Shown: positions 7,242 to 14,219 of the stretch, piece by piece
Layout of the letters: every line of letters begins with the position of its first letter
How positions within the stretch are numbered: position 1 is the stretch's first letter
NCBI GenBank assembly: GCA_030680655.1
Contig: JAUXUZ010000562.1
Coordinates: 1 to 14,219, forward strand
Origin: Phycisphaerales bacterium
Lineage (GTDB): Bacteria; Planctomycetota; Phycisphaerae; Phycisphaerales; UBA1924
Length of the DNA stretch: 14,219 bases
Direction: 5' to 3'
Notes under the pieces: generated by a model
Told to the model about the DNA's origin: nothing
What the model saw: only the letters and a program-made list of their open reading frames with translations
Databases searched by the model: none
Program-made: the position numbers and the translations under genes

Positions 7242-9707
7242 TCAGTTCCCGGTGAACCTCGGCGGGTTGTCGGGCAGCGGGTAGATCCACCGCACCACGG
7301 TGCGGCCGGTGGTGCCCATCGGTTCACCGCTGAGGGTCAGCGGCACGGGGGAGGGGGCGTTCTCCATCTGGCCGATGACGATCACGCACGGGCGTGTGAA
7401 CCACTTGGAGAGGTCGAAGCGGTGGACGTCTGCTCTCTGGGCGAGCACCTGGCGGTTGTCGCTGCGTGCATCGGGGGGCTCGAGCACGCCGTAGAGCGAG
7501 AGGGCCGTCAGGCGCTGTGAGACCGACGTGGGCGAATAGACAGGTTGGTTGCCGCCGCCGGTCGTTGAGCGGGTGCCGCTGGGGTTAAAAGCCATCGGGT
7601 CGTAGTTGTCGCTCACCTGGCCGACGAGGTCTGTGAGCAGGCTGCTGGTGCGCCCGGGCGTTGATAGGGGGTACCAGGGTTGTCCGGGTGGGTCTATCGC
7701 CAGCACATCACCGGGTTTCCACTCGGCGAGCTGGTAGTAGCTGCCGTCGGTCTGCAGCTGGCCGATGTAGCTCTCCTGGGCGCGGACTGGGCGCTGGCCG
7801 CGGATCACCAGCACGTAGATGTCTTTCAGGCTTGTGGGGAGTTCGTGCTTAAGGGTGCCCCCCACGCGCCAGCCGCGCGGCGTTTCATCGGGCGTGAGGG
7901 TGAGGGCGCCGGCGTCTGCGCCGTCGTCGCTGTAGGGGAGGGGCATCTTCCACACCGGACCGCCGAGCCACTCGCCGACGTAGTTCTTCGTGGTGGAGCG
8001 CGCGGGGGTCAGCACCTTGTGCGGCGCACGCCCGTTTTCGCCGTAGGCCTGCGAGTCGGCGAACGATGATGAGGTTGCGGCAGCGAGTTCGCTTGGGGCG
8101 GCGTCCCACGGGGCGAGCGTGTTGAAGATGGGGTTCTTGGGGTCGGCGGCGGCGGTGGGGTTGCCGATGCCGACTTCCATCATGCCGAAGCGCGGGAGGA
8201 GGACGCTCATCCAGACCTTGGCGCGTTCGGTGTCCTGACCGTAGACGTGGTCGATGATCGTCAGGTGCTGCGCATCGGCCTTGCCCGGCTTGAGCAGCGT
8301 CGCCCCGCCCCAGGCGACGGCGGTGAAAGCAAGCCCGACGGCGACGAAGCTGACCCACGCGTGCCGAGCGGCCTCTTTCTTCCTGGCGTACCAGAACCCC
8401 AGCGGGCCGGCGGCGACCCAGTAGAGGGCGAAGAGCACGAACGCGAGCATCACGCCGGCGAACGCCTGGCCCGTCTTGTTGATCAGGCCAGGGATGTCCT
8501 GGTCGAGCGCACGCTGCTGGCGTTTGGTGAAGTTCTTGGGGCCCTTGAAGCCGGGCTCGCGGCTCTTGGCGACCTCCGCATCGCTGATCAGGCGGCCGCG
8601 CCGGCCCAGGACGCGGTTCCAGAAGACGTCGGGCTTCACGGCGTTAAGGGCGTTGAGCGTCTGGCTCGCGACGTCGAGGCCGATCACCGTGACTGTGCCG
8701 CAGCCGACGGTGCGGCTGGTGACGATCGACCTTCCGTCGGGGCCGGCGAGGATGCGCGTGGCCTCACCGGGCTTTGCGCCGGGGAGCGGCTCGAGCACCT
8801 GTACAACGGCGGAGGTCGGCAGGGCGGTGTCATTGTCTGTCAGCAGCGGGCGGTAGGGGTTGAGGTCGACGTTCTCGAGGCGCTGGACGCTGACCCTGGG
8901 GAAAATGTCGGCGAGGGGTTGGGCTGGGTTTGTCCACGTCTGCCCGACGGCGGGGAGCACGACGACCAGGTGCCCGCCGCGCATGACCCACTCGCGGATT
9001 GCGCGGGCGCGGTCGTCGGGGAGGTCGGTCGGCTCAAGGTCGGGGCCGGTACCGGTCCAGATGATGCAGTCCATCTGGCTCAGGCCCATCCATCGGTCGG
9101 GGAGCGTGGAGACGGTCATGCCGACGAGTTCAACACGTTCGTGCGCCATGGGTGCGTAGCCGCTGTTGTAACCCGCGTCGGTCGAGAAGTTCCTGAGCCC
9201 GGCGAGGTTGCGCCCCACGACGCCGAAGAGGCCGACCCGCGCATCGAGCGGCGCTGGCACGTTGAACTTGGCCCTGCCGAGCAGCTCGCCGGAACTGGTG
9301 ACGCCCGCTGCGCGCTGGGCGGAGGACGGTTCGGCCACCGTGTGCGCGGTGACGATGAACTCCTGCATCGTGGCCGCGCTGAAGGGGAGGCGGGCGTAGA
9401 TCCACGTCGGCTTCTTCTCGCCGCCGACGGCGAGGGTGCCCTGGAAGAGCGTGGTGTCGCCGTCTGGGTCGGGCATCGCCAGTTCAAGGAGCACTTCGCG
9501 GGTAGTCTGGCCGAGGTCGGTCACCTGCACCTGCACGCCGATCCAGCCGCCGGGGCGCGCTGCGCCGCCGACGCCCCACTGCAGCACCTTCAAGTCGACG
9601 CCCGCGCCGTCCTGGGCCTGCGCACCTGTGCAAAGCAGGAGCGTTAGCGCGAGGGCCGATAACACCCTGATGAGCGGTTGGATGTAGAGGGGGAGCGACG
9701 GCGGCAT
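7242..9707 (-). CDS. Large two-TM envelope protein with GATase-like N-terminal region, probable partner of the ABC ATPase
   Basis: I do not recognise a named family for this 821-residue protein. A signal peptide is clear (hydrophobic VLSALALTLLL, then GAQA-QDG). A beta-rich region follows. Residues ~185-345 contain LPDRWMGLSQMDCIIWTGTG and RAIREWVMRGGHLVVVLPAVG, the pattern of the class I glutamine-amidotransferase-like fold seen in GldG-like and BatA-type membrane proteins, with no catalytic Cys evident. Two helices lie at about 415-437 and 450-471, joined by a basic loop ARKKEAARHA. This places both the N-terminal domain and the ~350-residue C-terminal domain outside the cytoplasm. The start is the ATG at 9705-9707; a GTG at 9714-9716 would add three residues. 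Neither has a clear SD. It precedes the ABC ATPase, so a role as membrane or adaptor subunit is inferred. Confidence 0.82.
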   Translation of the reverse strand: MPPSLPLYIQPLIRVLSALALTLLLCTGAQAQDGAGVDLKVLQWGVGGAARPGGWIGVQVQVTDLGQTTREVLLELAMPDPDGDTTLFQGTLAVGGEKKPTWIYARLPFSAATMQEFIVTAHTVAEPSSAQRAAGVTSSGELLGRAKFNVPAPLDARVGLFGVVGRNLAGLRNFSTDAGYNSGYAPMAHERVELVGMTVSTLPDRWMGLSQMDCIIWTGTGPDLEPTDLPDDRARAIREWVMRGGHLVVVLPAVGQTWTNPAQPLADIFPRVSVQRLENVDLNPYRPLLTDNDTALPTSAVVQVLEPLPGAKPGEATRILAGPDGRSIVTSRTVGCGTVTVIGLDVASQTLNALNAVKPDVFWNRVLGRRGRLISDAEVAKSREPGFKGPKNFTKRQQRALDQDIPGLINKTGQAFAGVMLAFVLFALYWVAAGPLGFWYARKKEAARHAWVSFVAVGLAFTAVAWGGATLLKPGKADAQHLTIIDHVYGQDTERAKVWMSVLLPRFGMMEVGIGNPTAAADPKNPIFNTLAPWDAAPSELAAATSSSFADSQAYGENGRAPHKVLTPARSTTKNYVGEWLGGPVWKMPLPYSDDGADAGALTLTPDETPRGWRVGGTLKHELPTSLKDIYVLVIRGQRPVRAQESYIGQLQTDGSYYQLAEWKPGDVLAIDPPGQPWYPLSTPGRTSSLLTDLVGQVSDNYDPMAFNPSGTRSTTGGGNQPVYSPTSVSQRLTALSLYGVLEPPDARSDNRQVLAQRADVHRFDLSKWFTRPCVIVIGQMENAPSPVPLTLSGEPMGTTGRTVVRWIYPLPDNPPRFTGN

Positions 9708-9763
9708 AGGCGGCACAGTGTACGGACCAAAGACGGAGGTTGTTTCAACCGAAGTAAGGTGCC

Positions 9764-10012
9764 ATGGGCGGACTTCCCCTCGAATCCTGGGCGCTGGTCA
9801 CGGTGATCGCTTCGGCGGCCGTGTTCGGGACGCTCTATATCCTCGCGTCGATCCTTCGGGACGCCACCCGGCGCGTGGACCTCTACAAGCGCGTGGCCGA
9901 GCTGCGCGCTGAGTACGCCCGCCAGGCGGCTGAGATGGCCGAACGTCGCACCCGGTCACCCCAGTATGTCGAGGTCGTCGAAGAGGCCCTGCCCGTGCGG
10001 CACGCGGCCTGA
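9764..10012 (+). CDS. Small single-TM protein with coiled-coil tail, unknown function
   Basis: This is an 82-residue protein. One membrane helix spans about residues 9-30 (ALVTVIASAAVFGTLYILA). A charged helical stretch follows from about 33 to 62, rich in Arg, Glu and Ala (TRRVDLYKRVAELRAEYARQ), probably a cytosolic coiled coil. The tail is short and acidic, with PQYVEVVEEALPV. The ATG at 9764 has AAGG about 6 nt upstream. It is divergent from the 821-residue protein, 56 bp apart, so the two may share a promoter region. It converges on the M20 gene with 12 bp between stops. Its layout recalls PspB-like or other one-helix scaffolds, but no specific homology is claimed. Confidence 0.7.
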   Translation: MGGLPLESWALVTVIASAAVFGTLYILASILRDATRRVDLYKRVAELRAEYARQAAEMAERRTRSPQYVEVVEEALPVRHAA

Positions 10013-10024
10013 GCGGCTACGGCC

Positions 10025-11467
10025 TCAACGGTCCTGCAGCGCCCGGAGCTCGTCGATGAGCAGGGCGTGGCTGCGTGCGCCGAGGCGGAAGCAGTCGATC
10101 TCAAACTTCTCGTTGGGCGAATGGACACGGTCGTCGTCGAGCCCGAAGCCCATGAAGATGGTGCTGATGCCGAGCATGCTCTTGAGCATGCCCGCCACCG
10201 GGATCGAGCCGCCGCTCTTGATCATCGCCGGATCGACCGAGGCGGCGCGTTTGAGCGCCCGCCGGGCGGCCTGCAGGTGGACCGAGTCGGTCGGAAGCGT
10301 CGCGGGGAAGCCGCCGTGGAGGTCTTTGAGGTCCCAGCAGAAGCCGGGGGGCGTGCGCTCGCGGAGCCAGTTGAAGAAGAGCGACACGGTCTTGTCGGGC
10401 TGCTGATCGGCAACGAGGCGGAAGCTGACTTTCGCTGTTGCGTGGGCGGGGATGACCGTCTTGGCGCCCGCGCCGGTGTATCCGCCGTAGATGCCGTTGA
10501 TCTCCGCGGTGGGCCGGGCCCACTCGCGCTCCATCGCTGTGTAGCCGGCCTCGCCGACGTCCGCGGCGGGGGGGAGGCCGATCTTGGCGAGGGCCTCGGC
10601 GGAGTTGAAGCCGAGCTTGCTCCATGCGGCGCGCTCATCGGCGGAGGGCTCTGGGCAACCTTCGTAGAAGCCGGGGATGGTGACGCGGCGGTTACTGTCC
10701 CAGAGCTGGCTGAGGATCTGCACCAGCGCGGTGTTGGGGTTGAGCATGCGCCCGCCCCAGAGGCCGCTGTGGAGGTCCTGGTTGGGGCCGTGGAGGGTGA
10801 TCTCGGTGTAGGCGAGGCCACGGACGCCGTAGGTGATCGCGGGCTGACCGCGCCCGAGCATGCCGGTGTCGCTGATGAGGCAGACGTCGCAGTCTTTGAA
10901 CTTCGCTAGGTGTGCTTTGACGAAGGGCTCGAGGTTGGTGGAGCCGGACTCTTCCTCACCCTCGAGCATGACGGTGAACTTGACGCCGCCGCCGACCAGA
11001 TCGGTCACGTGCCGGTAGGCGCGGACGGCTTCGAGGAAGGTCATCACCTGCCCTTTGTCGTCTACCGCGCCGCGGGCGACGATGCGGCGGCCGGGTCCGC
11101 CGGGCTTGCCCTCGCGGATCACGGGCTCAAAGGGGGGGCTCTCCCAGAGGTCGATCGGATCGACCGGCTGCACGTCGTAATGCCCGTAGAACAGCACGTG
11201 CGGGCCGCGGTAGTCGGGGCTGCCGGGGCAGTGGGCCATGACGAGTGGGTGCCCGTGCTTGTCGGCCGTGCCGGTTGGCAGGACCTCAGTGGCGAAGCCG
11301 CAGTCTTTGAGGTAGTCGGCGGCCCACTGGGCGGCGCGCTTGCAATCGACGGCGTAGTGCGGGTCGGTGCTGATGGAGGGGATGCGCAGCCATTCGTCAA
11401 GTCGCTGCAGGGATGCGGTCTCTTCATCGGCGAGGAATTTGAGCACGCGGTCGACGTGTGGCGGCAT
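10025..11467 (-). CDS. M20 family metallopeptidase (dipeptidase, carnosinase/ArgE-DapE superfamily)
   Basis: This 480-residue di-zinc peptidase has no signal peptide and should hydrolyse dipeptides in the cytosol. Metal and catalytic residues are all visible: His96 and Asp98 in FYGHYDVQP, the bridging Asp136 in ARGAVDDKGQ, the catalytic Glu172 and its neighbour Glu173 in EGEEESGS, Asp199 in ISDTGM, and His449 in HSPNEKF. The lid/dimerisation domain follows LHGPNQDLHSGLWGG and returns to the catalytic domain near SGGSIPVAG. Length and motif spacing match the M20 dipeptidase group that includes carnosinase CN2. GGAGG lies 8 nt before the ATG. It lies downstream of the CPDC gene on the same strand across 109 bp, so read-through is possible. 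Together with the exported prolyl oligopeptidase it could complete peptide use. Confidence 0.95.
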   Translation of the reverse strand: MPPHVDRVLKFLADEETASLQRLDEWLRIPSISTDPHYAVDCKRAAQWAADYLKDCGFATEVLPTGTADKHGHPLVMAHCPGSPDYRGPHVLFYGHYDVQPVDPIDLWESPPFEPVIREGKPGGPGRRIVARGAVDDKGQVMTFLEAVRAYRHVTDLVGGGVKFTVMLEGEEESGSTNLEPFVKAHLAKFKDCDVCLISDTGMLGRGQPAITYGVRGLAYTEITLHGPNQDLHSGLWGGRMLNPNTALVQILSQLWDSNRRVTIPGFYEGCPEPSADERAAWSKLGFNSAEALAKIGLPPAADVGEAGYTAMEREWARPTAEINGIYGGYTGAGAKTVIPAHATAKVSFRLVADQQPDKTVSLFFNWLRERTPPGFCWDLKDLHGGFPATLPTDSVHLQAARRALKRAASVDPAMIKSGGSIPVAGMLKSMLGISTIFMGFGLDDDRVHSPNEKFEIDCFRLGARSHALLIDELRALQDR

Positions 11468-11530
11468 CGGTTAGCCCTCCGTGGTCAGAGAGCGTAGCGC
11501 GGCGGTGCCTGGCCCTCACGAGCGACTCAC

Positions 11531-11565
11531 TCGAGCGGAGGGCGAGGCTCACGGTCGAGCGGAGG
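11531..11565. repeat. Two direct copies of an 11-mer between the CPDC gene and the M20 gene
   Basis: TCGAGCGGAGG occurs at 11531-11541 and again at 11555-11565, 24 bp apart centre to centre. The second copy is part of a small CGAGC/GCTCG inverted repeat. It may mark an operator or a 3'-end structure; no known family is recognised, and chance is possible in such GC-rich DNA. Confidence 0.35.
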
Positions 11566-11576
11566 CTCGGCGGCGC

Positions 11577-12053
11577 TTACCGGATGACCGGGTATGGGTT
11601 GTGGGACTTGACCGGCTTGCCGCAGTCGGGGCAGATCGTCGGGCCCGACTTGCCGGCAAACTCGTTGAGCAGCACCCATGTCGGGTGCACCTTGATGGTG
11701 CCATCCTTCGCCCAGAAGCACGGCTCGGCGAGGTAGAGCGTGTTGCGCCCGGTCTTAGGGTTCACGTAGGGGAACGACTTTCCTTCGGGGAGCCTGAACT
11801 TCTCGATCAGCTCTCCGGATTCGGAGTCGATCACCGCGCGGACCTCGGAGGTGCTGGCGGCGGTTTCGCCGCCGAGGAAACTGGTGACGATGAACACCGA
11901 CAGCGCCAGCAGCAGCACAACGCAGACGATGGCGACGATCTTGTTCTTCCGCTCAGCCGATGAGCCCTTAGCGCCTGCAGACTTTGCCGCTCCGGCAGCG
12001 GGCTGCGACCCATCGATGCCCTTCAGGAGCGATCCCTTGCCGTGTGAAGCCAT
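11577..12053 (-). CDS. Membrane-anchored protein with C-terminal CPDC metal-ribbon-like motif
   Basis: This 158-residue protein is of unknown function. The first ~35 residues are Gly/Ala/Lys-rich and presumably cytosolic. A membrane helix spans about 39-60 (IVAIVCVVLLLALSVFIV). The ~95-residue remainder should face the periplasm. It contains EPCFWAKDGT (Cys112), VHPTW (His123) and, near the end, CPDCGKPV (Cys141, Cys144) with His151. Three Cys plus a His could form a zinc or other metal site, or the CxxC could be redox-active. The ATG at 12053 has only a weak AAGG about 11 nt upstream. It begins 18 bp after the prepilin-like gene and is almost surely cotranscribed with it, which ties it to a pilus- or secretion-like machine. 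I cannot name the family. Confidence 0.82.
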   Translation of the reverse strand: MASHGKGSLLKGIDGSQPAAGAAKSAGAKGSSAERKNKIVAIVCVVLLLALSVFIVTSFLGGETAASTSEVRAVIDSESGELIEKFRLPEGKSFPYVNPKTGRNTLYLAEPCFWAKDGTIKVHPTWVLLNEFAGKSGPTICPDCGKPVKSHNPYPVIR

Positions 12054-12071
12054 AGTGGTTGAGCCTTTGGC

Positions 12072-13181
12072 TTACGGGACGATGTAGGGGGTAGCGGTCG
12101 TTGCTGTGTTGTAACGGTTCGCCCACTTTGTGCGGGCGGTGAGCCAGAACCGCGAGTTGGTGCGGATCTTGGTGCCGGTTGGGAACCAGAGGTCGGGTTC
12201 GATCGCGTCTTCGTCGCTCATCGAAGCGCCCGAGCCGTCGAAGAACGCCAGGTTGCCGACCACGCCCTTGCTGCTCGGGTCGGTCGGGCTCTTCTTGGGA
12301 CCGTGGCGGAAGGCGTAGACGCGGGCATCTTTGATGACGGCCGGGTTGGCCACGTGCGCGGCACGCAGCGCCTCGCCCGGCGCGGCGACGCGGTTGAGAC
12401 CCTTGCTGCAGTTTGACGCGTCCTGGTAGTACCAGCCGCCGACATCCTGGAACATTCCGCCGAAGCCGGCGGTCATGCCGAAGTCAAAGTCGGGTGCAAC
12501 CTGCTGGTCTGCGTAGCGGTGGCCACCGTAGAGGGCGACCTTGTGCGAGCCGATGCGGTTGAGCTGCGGGATGTACCCGCCGCGATCGGTCTCGGGGCGT
12601 GCCCCGGTGCCGATGAGGCTGCTGTGGGTGGTGGACGTGAACTGGGTGGACATGTTGTAGGAGATCATGCGCCCGTCGGTCACGTTGCTCGCGCCGCCGC
12701 TGGAGTAGACGATCGACTTGATGTTGTTCTGCGGGTCGCGGAACTGCTCGAGGTCGCGCAGCCACATGAGGCGTTCGCCGCGCGCGTTCTGGCTGCCGTC
12801 ACCGATGGCGTTTGGGCCGGCGTAGCCGAAGTACTCGGCCATCGGACCCATCCAGTCGTAGATCTGCGTGGCGCTGCCGTTGAATCGCGAGGAGTAGCTC
12901 TTGGTGTACCCCGCGCCGTCGGTGGGCGCTGCAGCGGGGAGGCAGTCGAAGCCGCTGGTCATCGGTGAGCCGAGGAGCCAGTCCTTGTTGTCGGCGGCGT
13001 AGCCGTGGAGGCCGCCGGCGAGGTTCTTGAGCTTGACCAGGTCGGCGATCTTGCGCGCCTCGTTGCGCGCGCCCGAGAGCGCGGGGAGCAGGATGCTCAC
13101 CAGCAGCGCGATGATGGCGATGACCACCAGCAGTTCGATCAGCGTGAATCCGCTGCGGTTGCGCGTCGTTGACCCGGCCAT
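12072..13181 (-). CDS. Prepilin-type N-terminal cleavage/methylation protein (type II pseudopilin-like)
   Basis: This is a 369-residue protein. A short basic leader MAGSTTRNRSG ends at Gly11, the expected prepilin peptidase site. Mature Phe1 (residue 12) opens FTLIELLVVIAIIALLVSIL, with Glu5 (residue 16) conserved for assembly. The helix is about residues 12-36, followed by ALSGARNEARKIADLVKLKN, as in planctomycete H-x9-DG prepilins. Near the C-terminus, AFRHGPKK and GNLAFFDGSGASM look like an expanded version of the H...DG motif. It is far larger than classic pilins (~150 residues). I start at 13181 because GGAG lies 6 nt upstream and the leader then has normal length; the frame is open to 13283, but that would add 34 unlikely residues. 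It heads an operon with the CPDC membrane protein. The role is inferred as a minor pseudopilin of a T2SS- or pilus-like machine. Confidence 0.92.
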   Translation of the reverse strand: MAGSTTRNRSGFTLIELLVVIAIIALLVSILLPALSGARNEARKIADLVKLKNLAGGLHGYAADNKDWLLGSPMTSGFDCLPAAAPTDGAGYTKSYSSRFNGSATQIYDWMGPMAEYFGYAGPNAIGDGSQNARGERLMWLRDLEQFRDPQNNIKSIVYSSGGASNVTDGRMISYNMSTQFTSTTHSSLIGTGARPETDRGGYIPQLNRIGSHKVALYGGHRYADQQVAPDFDFGMTAGFGGMFQDVGGWYYQDASNCSKGLNRVAAPGEALRAAHVANPAVIKDARVYAFRHGPKKSPTDPSSKGVVGNLAFFDGSGASMSDEDAIEPDLWFPTGTKIRTNSRFWLTARTKWANRYNTATTATPYIVP

Positions 13182-13187
13182 GGGCGT

Positions 13188-13191
13188 CTCC
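13188..13191 (-). promoter_or_regulatory. Ribosome binding site deciding the prepilin start
   Basis: GGAG on the minus strand lies 6 nt before the ATG at 13179-13181. It supports a leader peptide of 11 residues rather than the 45 implied by the longest open frame. Confidence 0.6.
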
Positions 13192-13264
13192 AGTTTACGG
13201 ACAGTGATCACGGTCGCCGGTTGCGGTAGAACACTCGATACCGGCACGGGAGTAAGGGTAGCAG

Positions 13265-13293
13265 ATGATTGACGAGAATACACGGGAAGTGAA
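13265..13293 (-). promoter_or_regulatory. Tentative sigma70-type promoter for the prepilin operon
   Basis: On the minus strand TTCACT (13293-13288) and AATCAT (13270-13265) are 17 bp apart, each matching four of six consensus positions. They would start RNA about 75 nt before the prepilin ATG. Such partial matches arise easily by chance. Confidence 0.2.
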
Positions 13294-13416
13294 CGACTGA
13301 ACTCATCCTTTACGCACGATTAGGTGACAAAGGTTGCCCGGCTTCACAGAAAGATGCCGGAGGGGCTGAAGGCCGTCCCATGGTACCCTCTTTCAGGGGG
13401 TGTTGTGGGTGACCTG

Positions 13417-14219
13417 TCAATTGACCTTGGCGTCCGCTTCGACCGGGACCAGGTCGATGCTCGCAGGGTAATGGTCGGAGGCGTAGCCGGGGGGGGGCGG
13501 GGTGGTGCGGTAGTCGGCCTTGGCGTCGCGGGCGGGCATGCCGAGTACGAAGCGTGAGGAGAGGACGAGCTCGGGCACGATGTTGGCGTTGTAGTAGATG
13601 TGGTCGATGCAGCGGGCGGTGGTGTGGGTCATCGTCGCGGTGTCGCGCGGGTTGCGGTCGGCCCAGATGTTGGCGATCTTCGCGTTGTCGAAGGGCTTCA
13701 TCGAGGTCTGGTTGAGCGTGGCGTTGAAGTCACCCAGCACGAGCACGTTGGCCTTGGGGTTCTCTTTGGTGAGCACGTCGATGAGGCCGACGACGCCCTT
13801 GGCCTCAGCGCCGCGCTGGAGGTCGTAGTCGCGCCCGGCCTTGAGGTGCACGACGAAGAGGGTGAGCTCGTACTTCTCTGCGCGTGCTTCCGGCTTGCCC
13901 GCCTTCTTGAGCAGGTCGGCGACGGAGGTGTTGGGGATCTCGACGGTGACCTGGAGCGGCGAGCGCTTGAACTCAAAGGGTGAGCCGGCCTCTTTGTTGT
14001 TCTCGCGGCCCCACGTGTCGGGCTGGCTGCCGCCGAGCTTCTGGTGGTTGTAGGTTCTCGCGTTTTTGATGGGGAACCGCGAGAGGACGGCCTGCTCGAT
14101 GCCGCGGGGGTCGCCGGCGTCGATCGAGGCGATGTGGTCGTAGCCGAGACCCTTGAGCCAGCCGTCGCGGAACCACCTGACGGCCTCCTCGGACTCGACC
14201 TCCTGGAGGCAGAGGATGT
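13417..14219 (-). CDS. Endonuclease/exonuclease/phosphatase family protein, N-terminus beyond window edge
   Basis: This is the last 267 residues of an EEP-fold (DNase I-like) phosphodiesterase or phosphatase; the frame stays open to base 14219, so the start lies outside. Motifs in order are ILCLQEVES with the metal-binding Glu, DPRGIEQAVLSRFPI, FVVHLKAGRDYD, the catalytic LGDFNATL, CIDHIYYN and the terminal SDHYPASIDL with the general-base His. All core residues of the family are therefore present. A ~20-residue insert between strands (VADLLKKAGKPEARAEKYEL) is Lys/Glu-rich. Substrates of the family include DNA, inositol phosphates and sphingomyelin; sequence alone does not choose. The stop TGA is at 13417-13419. 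A weak 6-bp inverted repeat at 13385-13401 lies downstream. The prepilin gene follows on the same strand after 235 bp. Confidence 0.9.
   Translation of the reverse strand, partial: ILCLQEVESEEAVRWFRDGWLKGLGYDHIASIDAGDPRGIEQAVLSRFPIKNARTYNHQKLGGSQPDTWGRENNKEAGSPFEFKRSPLQVTVEIPNTSVADLLKKAGKPEARAEKYELTLFVVHLKAGRDYDLQRGAEAKGVVGLIDVLTKENPKANVLVLGDFNATLNQTSMKPFDNAKIANIWADRNPRDTATMTHTTARCIDHIYYNANIVPELVLSSRFVLGMPARDAKADYRTTPPPPGYASDHYPASIDLVPVEADAKVN

Noticed and set aside
6060..7520. A 486-codon open frame on the plus strand
   Set aside because: It is antisense to the ABC ATPase, whose motifs are all in place, and its product is a Gly/Ala/Asp/Val-rich shadow with no domain.
8247..9647. A 466-codon open frame on the plus strand
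   Set aside because: It is antisense to the 821-residue envelope protein, which has a signal peptide and two membrane helices on the other strand.
10013..10024. Terminator between the 82-residue gene and the M20 gene
   Set aside because: Only 12 bp separate the two stops and no stem longer than 4 bp was found.
13182..13283. 34-residue N-terminal extension of the prepilin-like protein
   Set aside because: It would give a leader of 45 residues before the cleavage Gly; the inner ATG has a well-placed GGAG and gives a normal 11-residue leader.
13385..13401. Terminator for the EEP-family gene
   Set aside because: The ACCCTC/GGGGGT repeat is only 6 bp, has a C-A mismatch when read as the minus-strand RNA, and no T run follows.
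13325..13405. Cyclic-di-GMP (GEMM-I) riboswitch on the minus strand upstream of the prepilin gene
   Set aside because: There are faint likenesses (GGGACG, a CCGGC/GCCGG stem, GCAACC), but the conserved GACGCAAAGC core and the paired outer stem are missing. A covariance search against RF01051 would settle it.
1..14219. Mobile element, CRISPR array or tRNA/rRNA
   Set aside because: No transposase, integrase, terminal inverted repeats, regular repeat-spacer array, or tRNA/rRNA-like stretch was seen on either strand.

Overview
The window is high-GC bacterial DNA, most likely from the class Phycisphaerae of the Planctomycetota. Three things point there: a secreted repeat protein ending in a duplicated NNNDFIVxIDxFF module with a terminal Gly-Cys; a large type II prepilin-like protein with an FFDG motif near its C-terminus; and SD-led genes at extreme GC, which leaves long antisense shadow ORFs. 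This placement comes from protein style, not a phylogenetic test.

Layout. 1-851 (-): N-terminal part of a TetA-type MFS exporter, running off the left edge. 945-1508 (+): GNAT acetyltransferase, divergent from it. 1650-3890 (-): exported prolyl oligopeptidase (S9A) with a complete Ser-Asp-His triad. 4069-4563 (+): cytosolic 164-residue protein of unknown function, behind a hairpin-rich leader. 4704-6059 (+): exported seven-repeat FG-GAP/VCBS propeller with a dockerin-like C-terminal module, closed by the window's only textbook intrinsic terminator. 6162-7166 and 7242-9707 (-): ABC ATPase and, upstream of it, an 821-residue two-TM protein with large extracytoplasmic domains; together they look like a two-gene operon without a permease. 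9764-10012 (+): 82-residue membrane/coiled-coil protein. 10025-11467 (-): M20 metallopeptidase. 11577-12053 and 12072-13181 (-): membrane-anchored CPDC protein and, 18 bp upstream, a prepilin-like protein, probably one operon. 13417-14219 (-): endonuclease/exonuclease/phosphatase-family protein whose N-terminus lies beyond the right edge.

How the genes fit together. Most encode envelope or secreted functions: peptide breakdown (prolyl oligopeptidase outside the cytoplasm, M20 dipeptidase probably inside), surface display (propeller-dockerin), a pseudopilin pair, and an ABC-linked envelope complex. No mobile element, CRISPR array, tRNA or rRNA was seen, and no gene looks foreign by eye. No gene-free stretch exceeds about 240 bases. 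The least explained parts are the prepilin/CPDC pair, the ABC ATPase/821-residue pair, the dockerin-like module bracketed by the protein's only two cysteines, and the unknown 164-residue protein.
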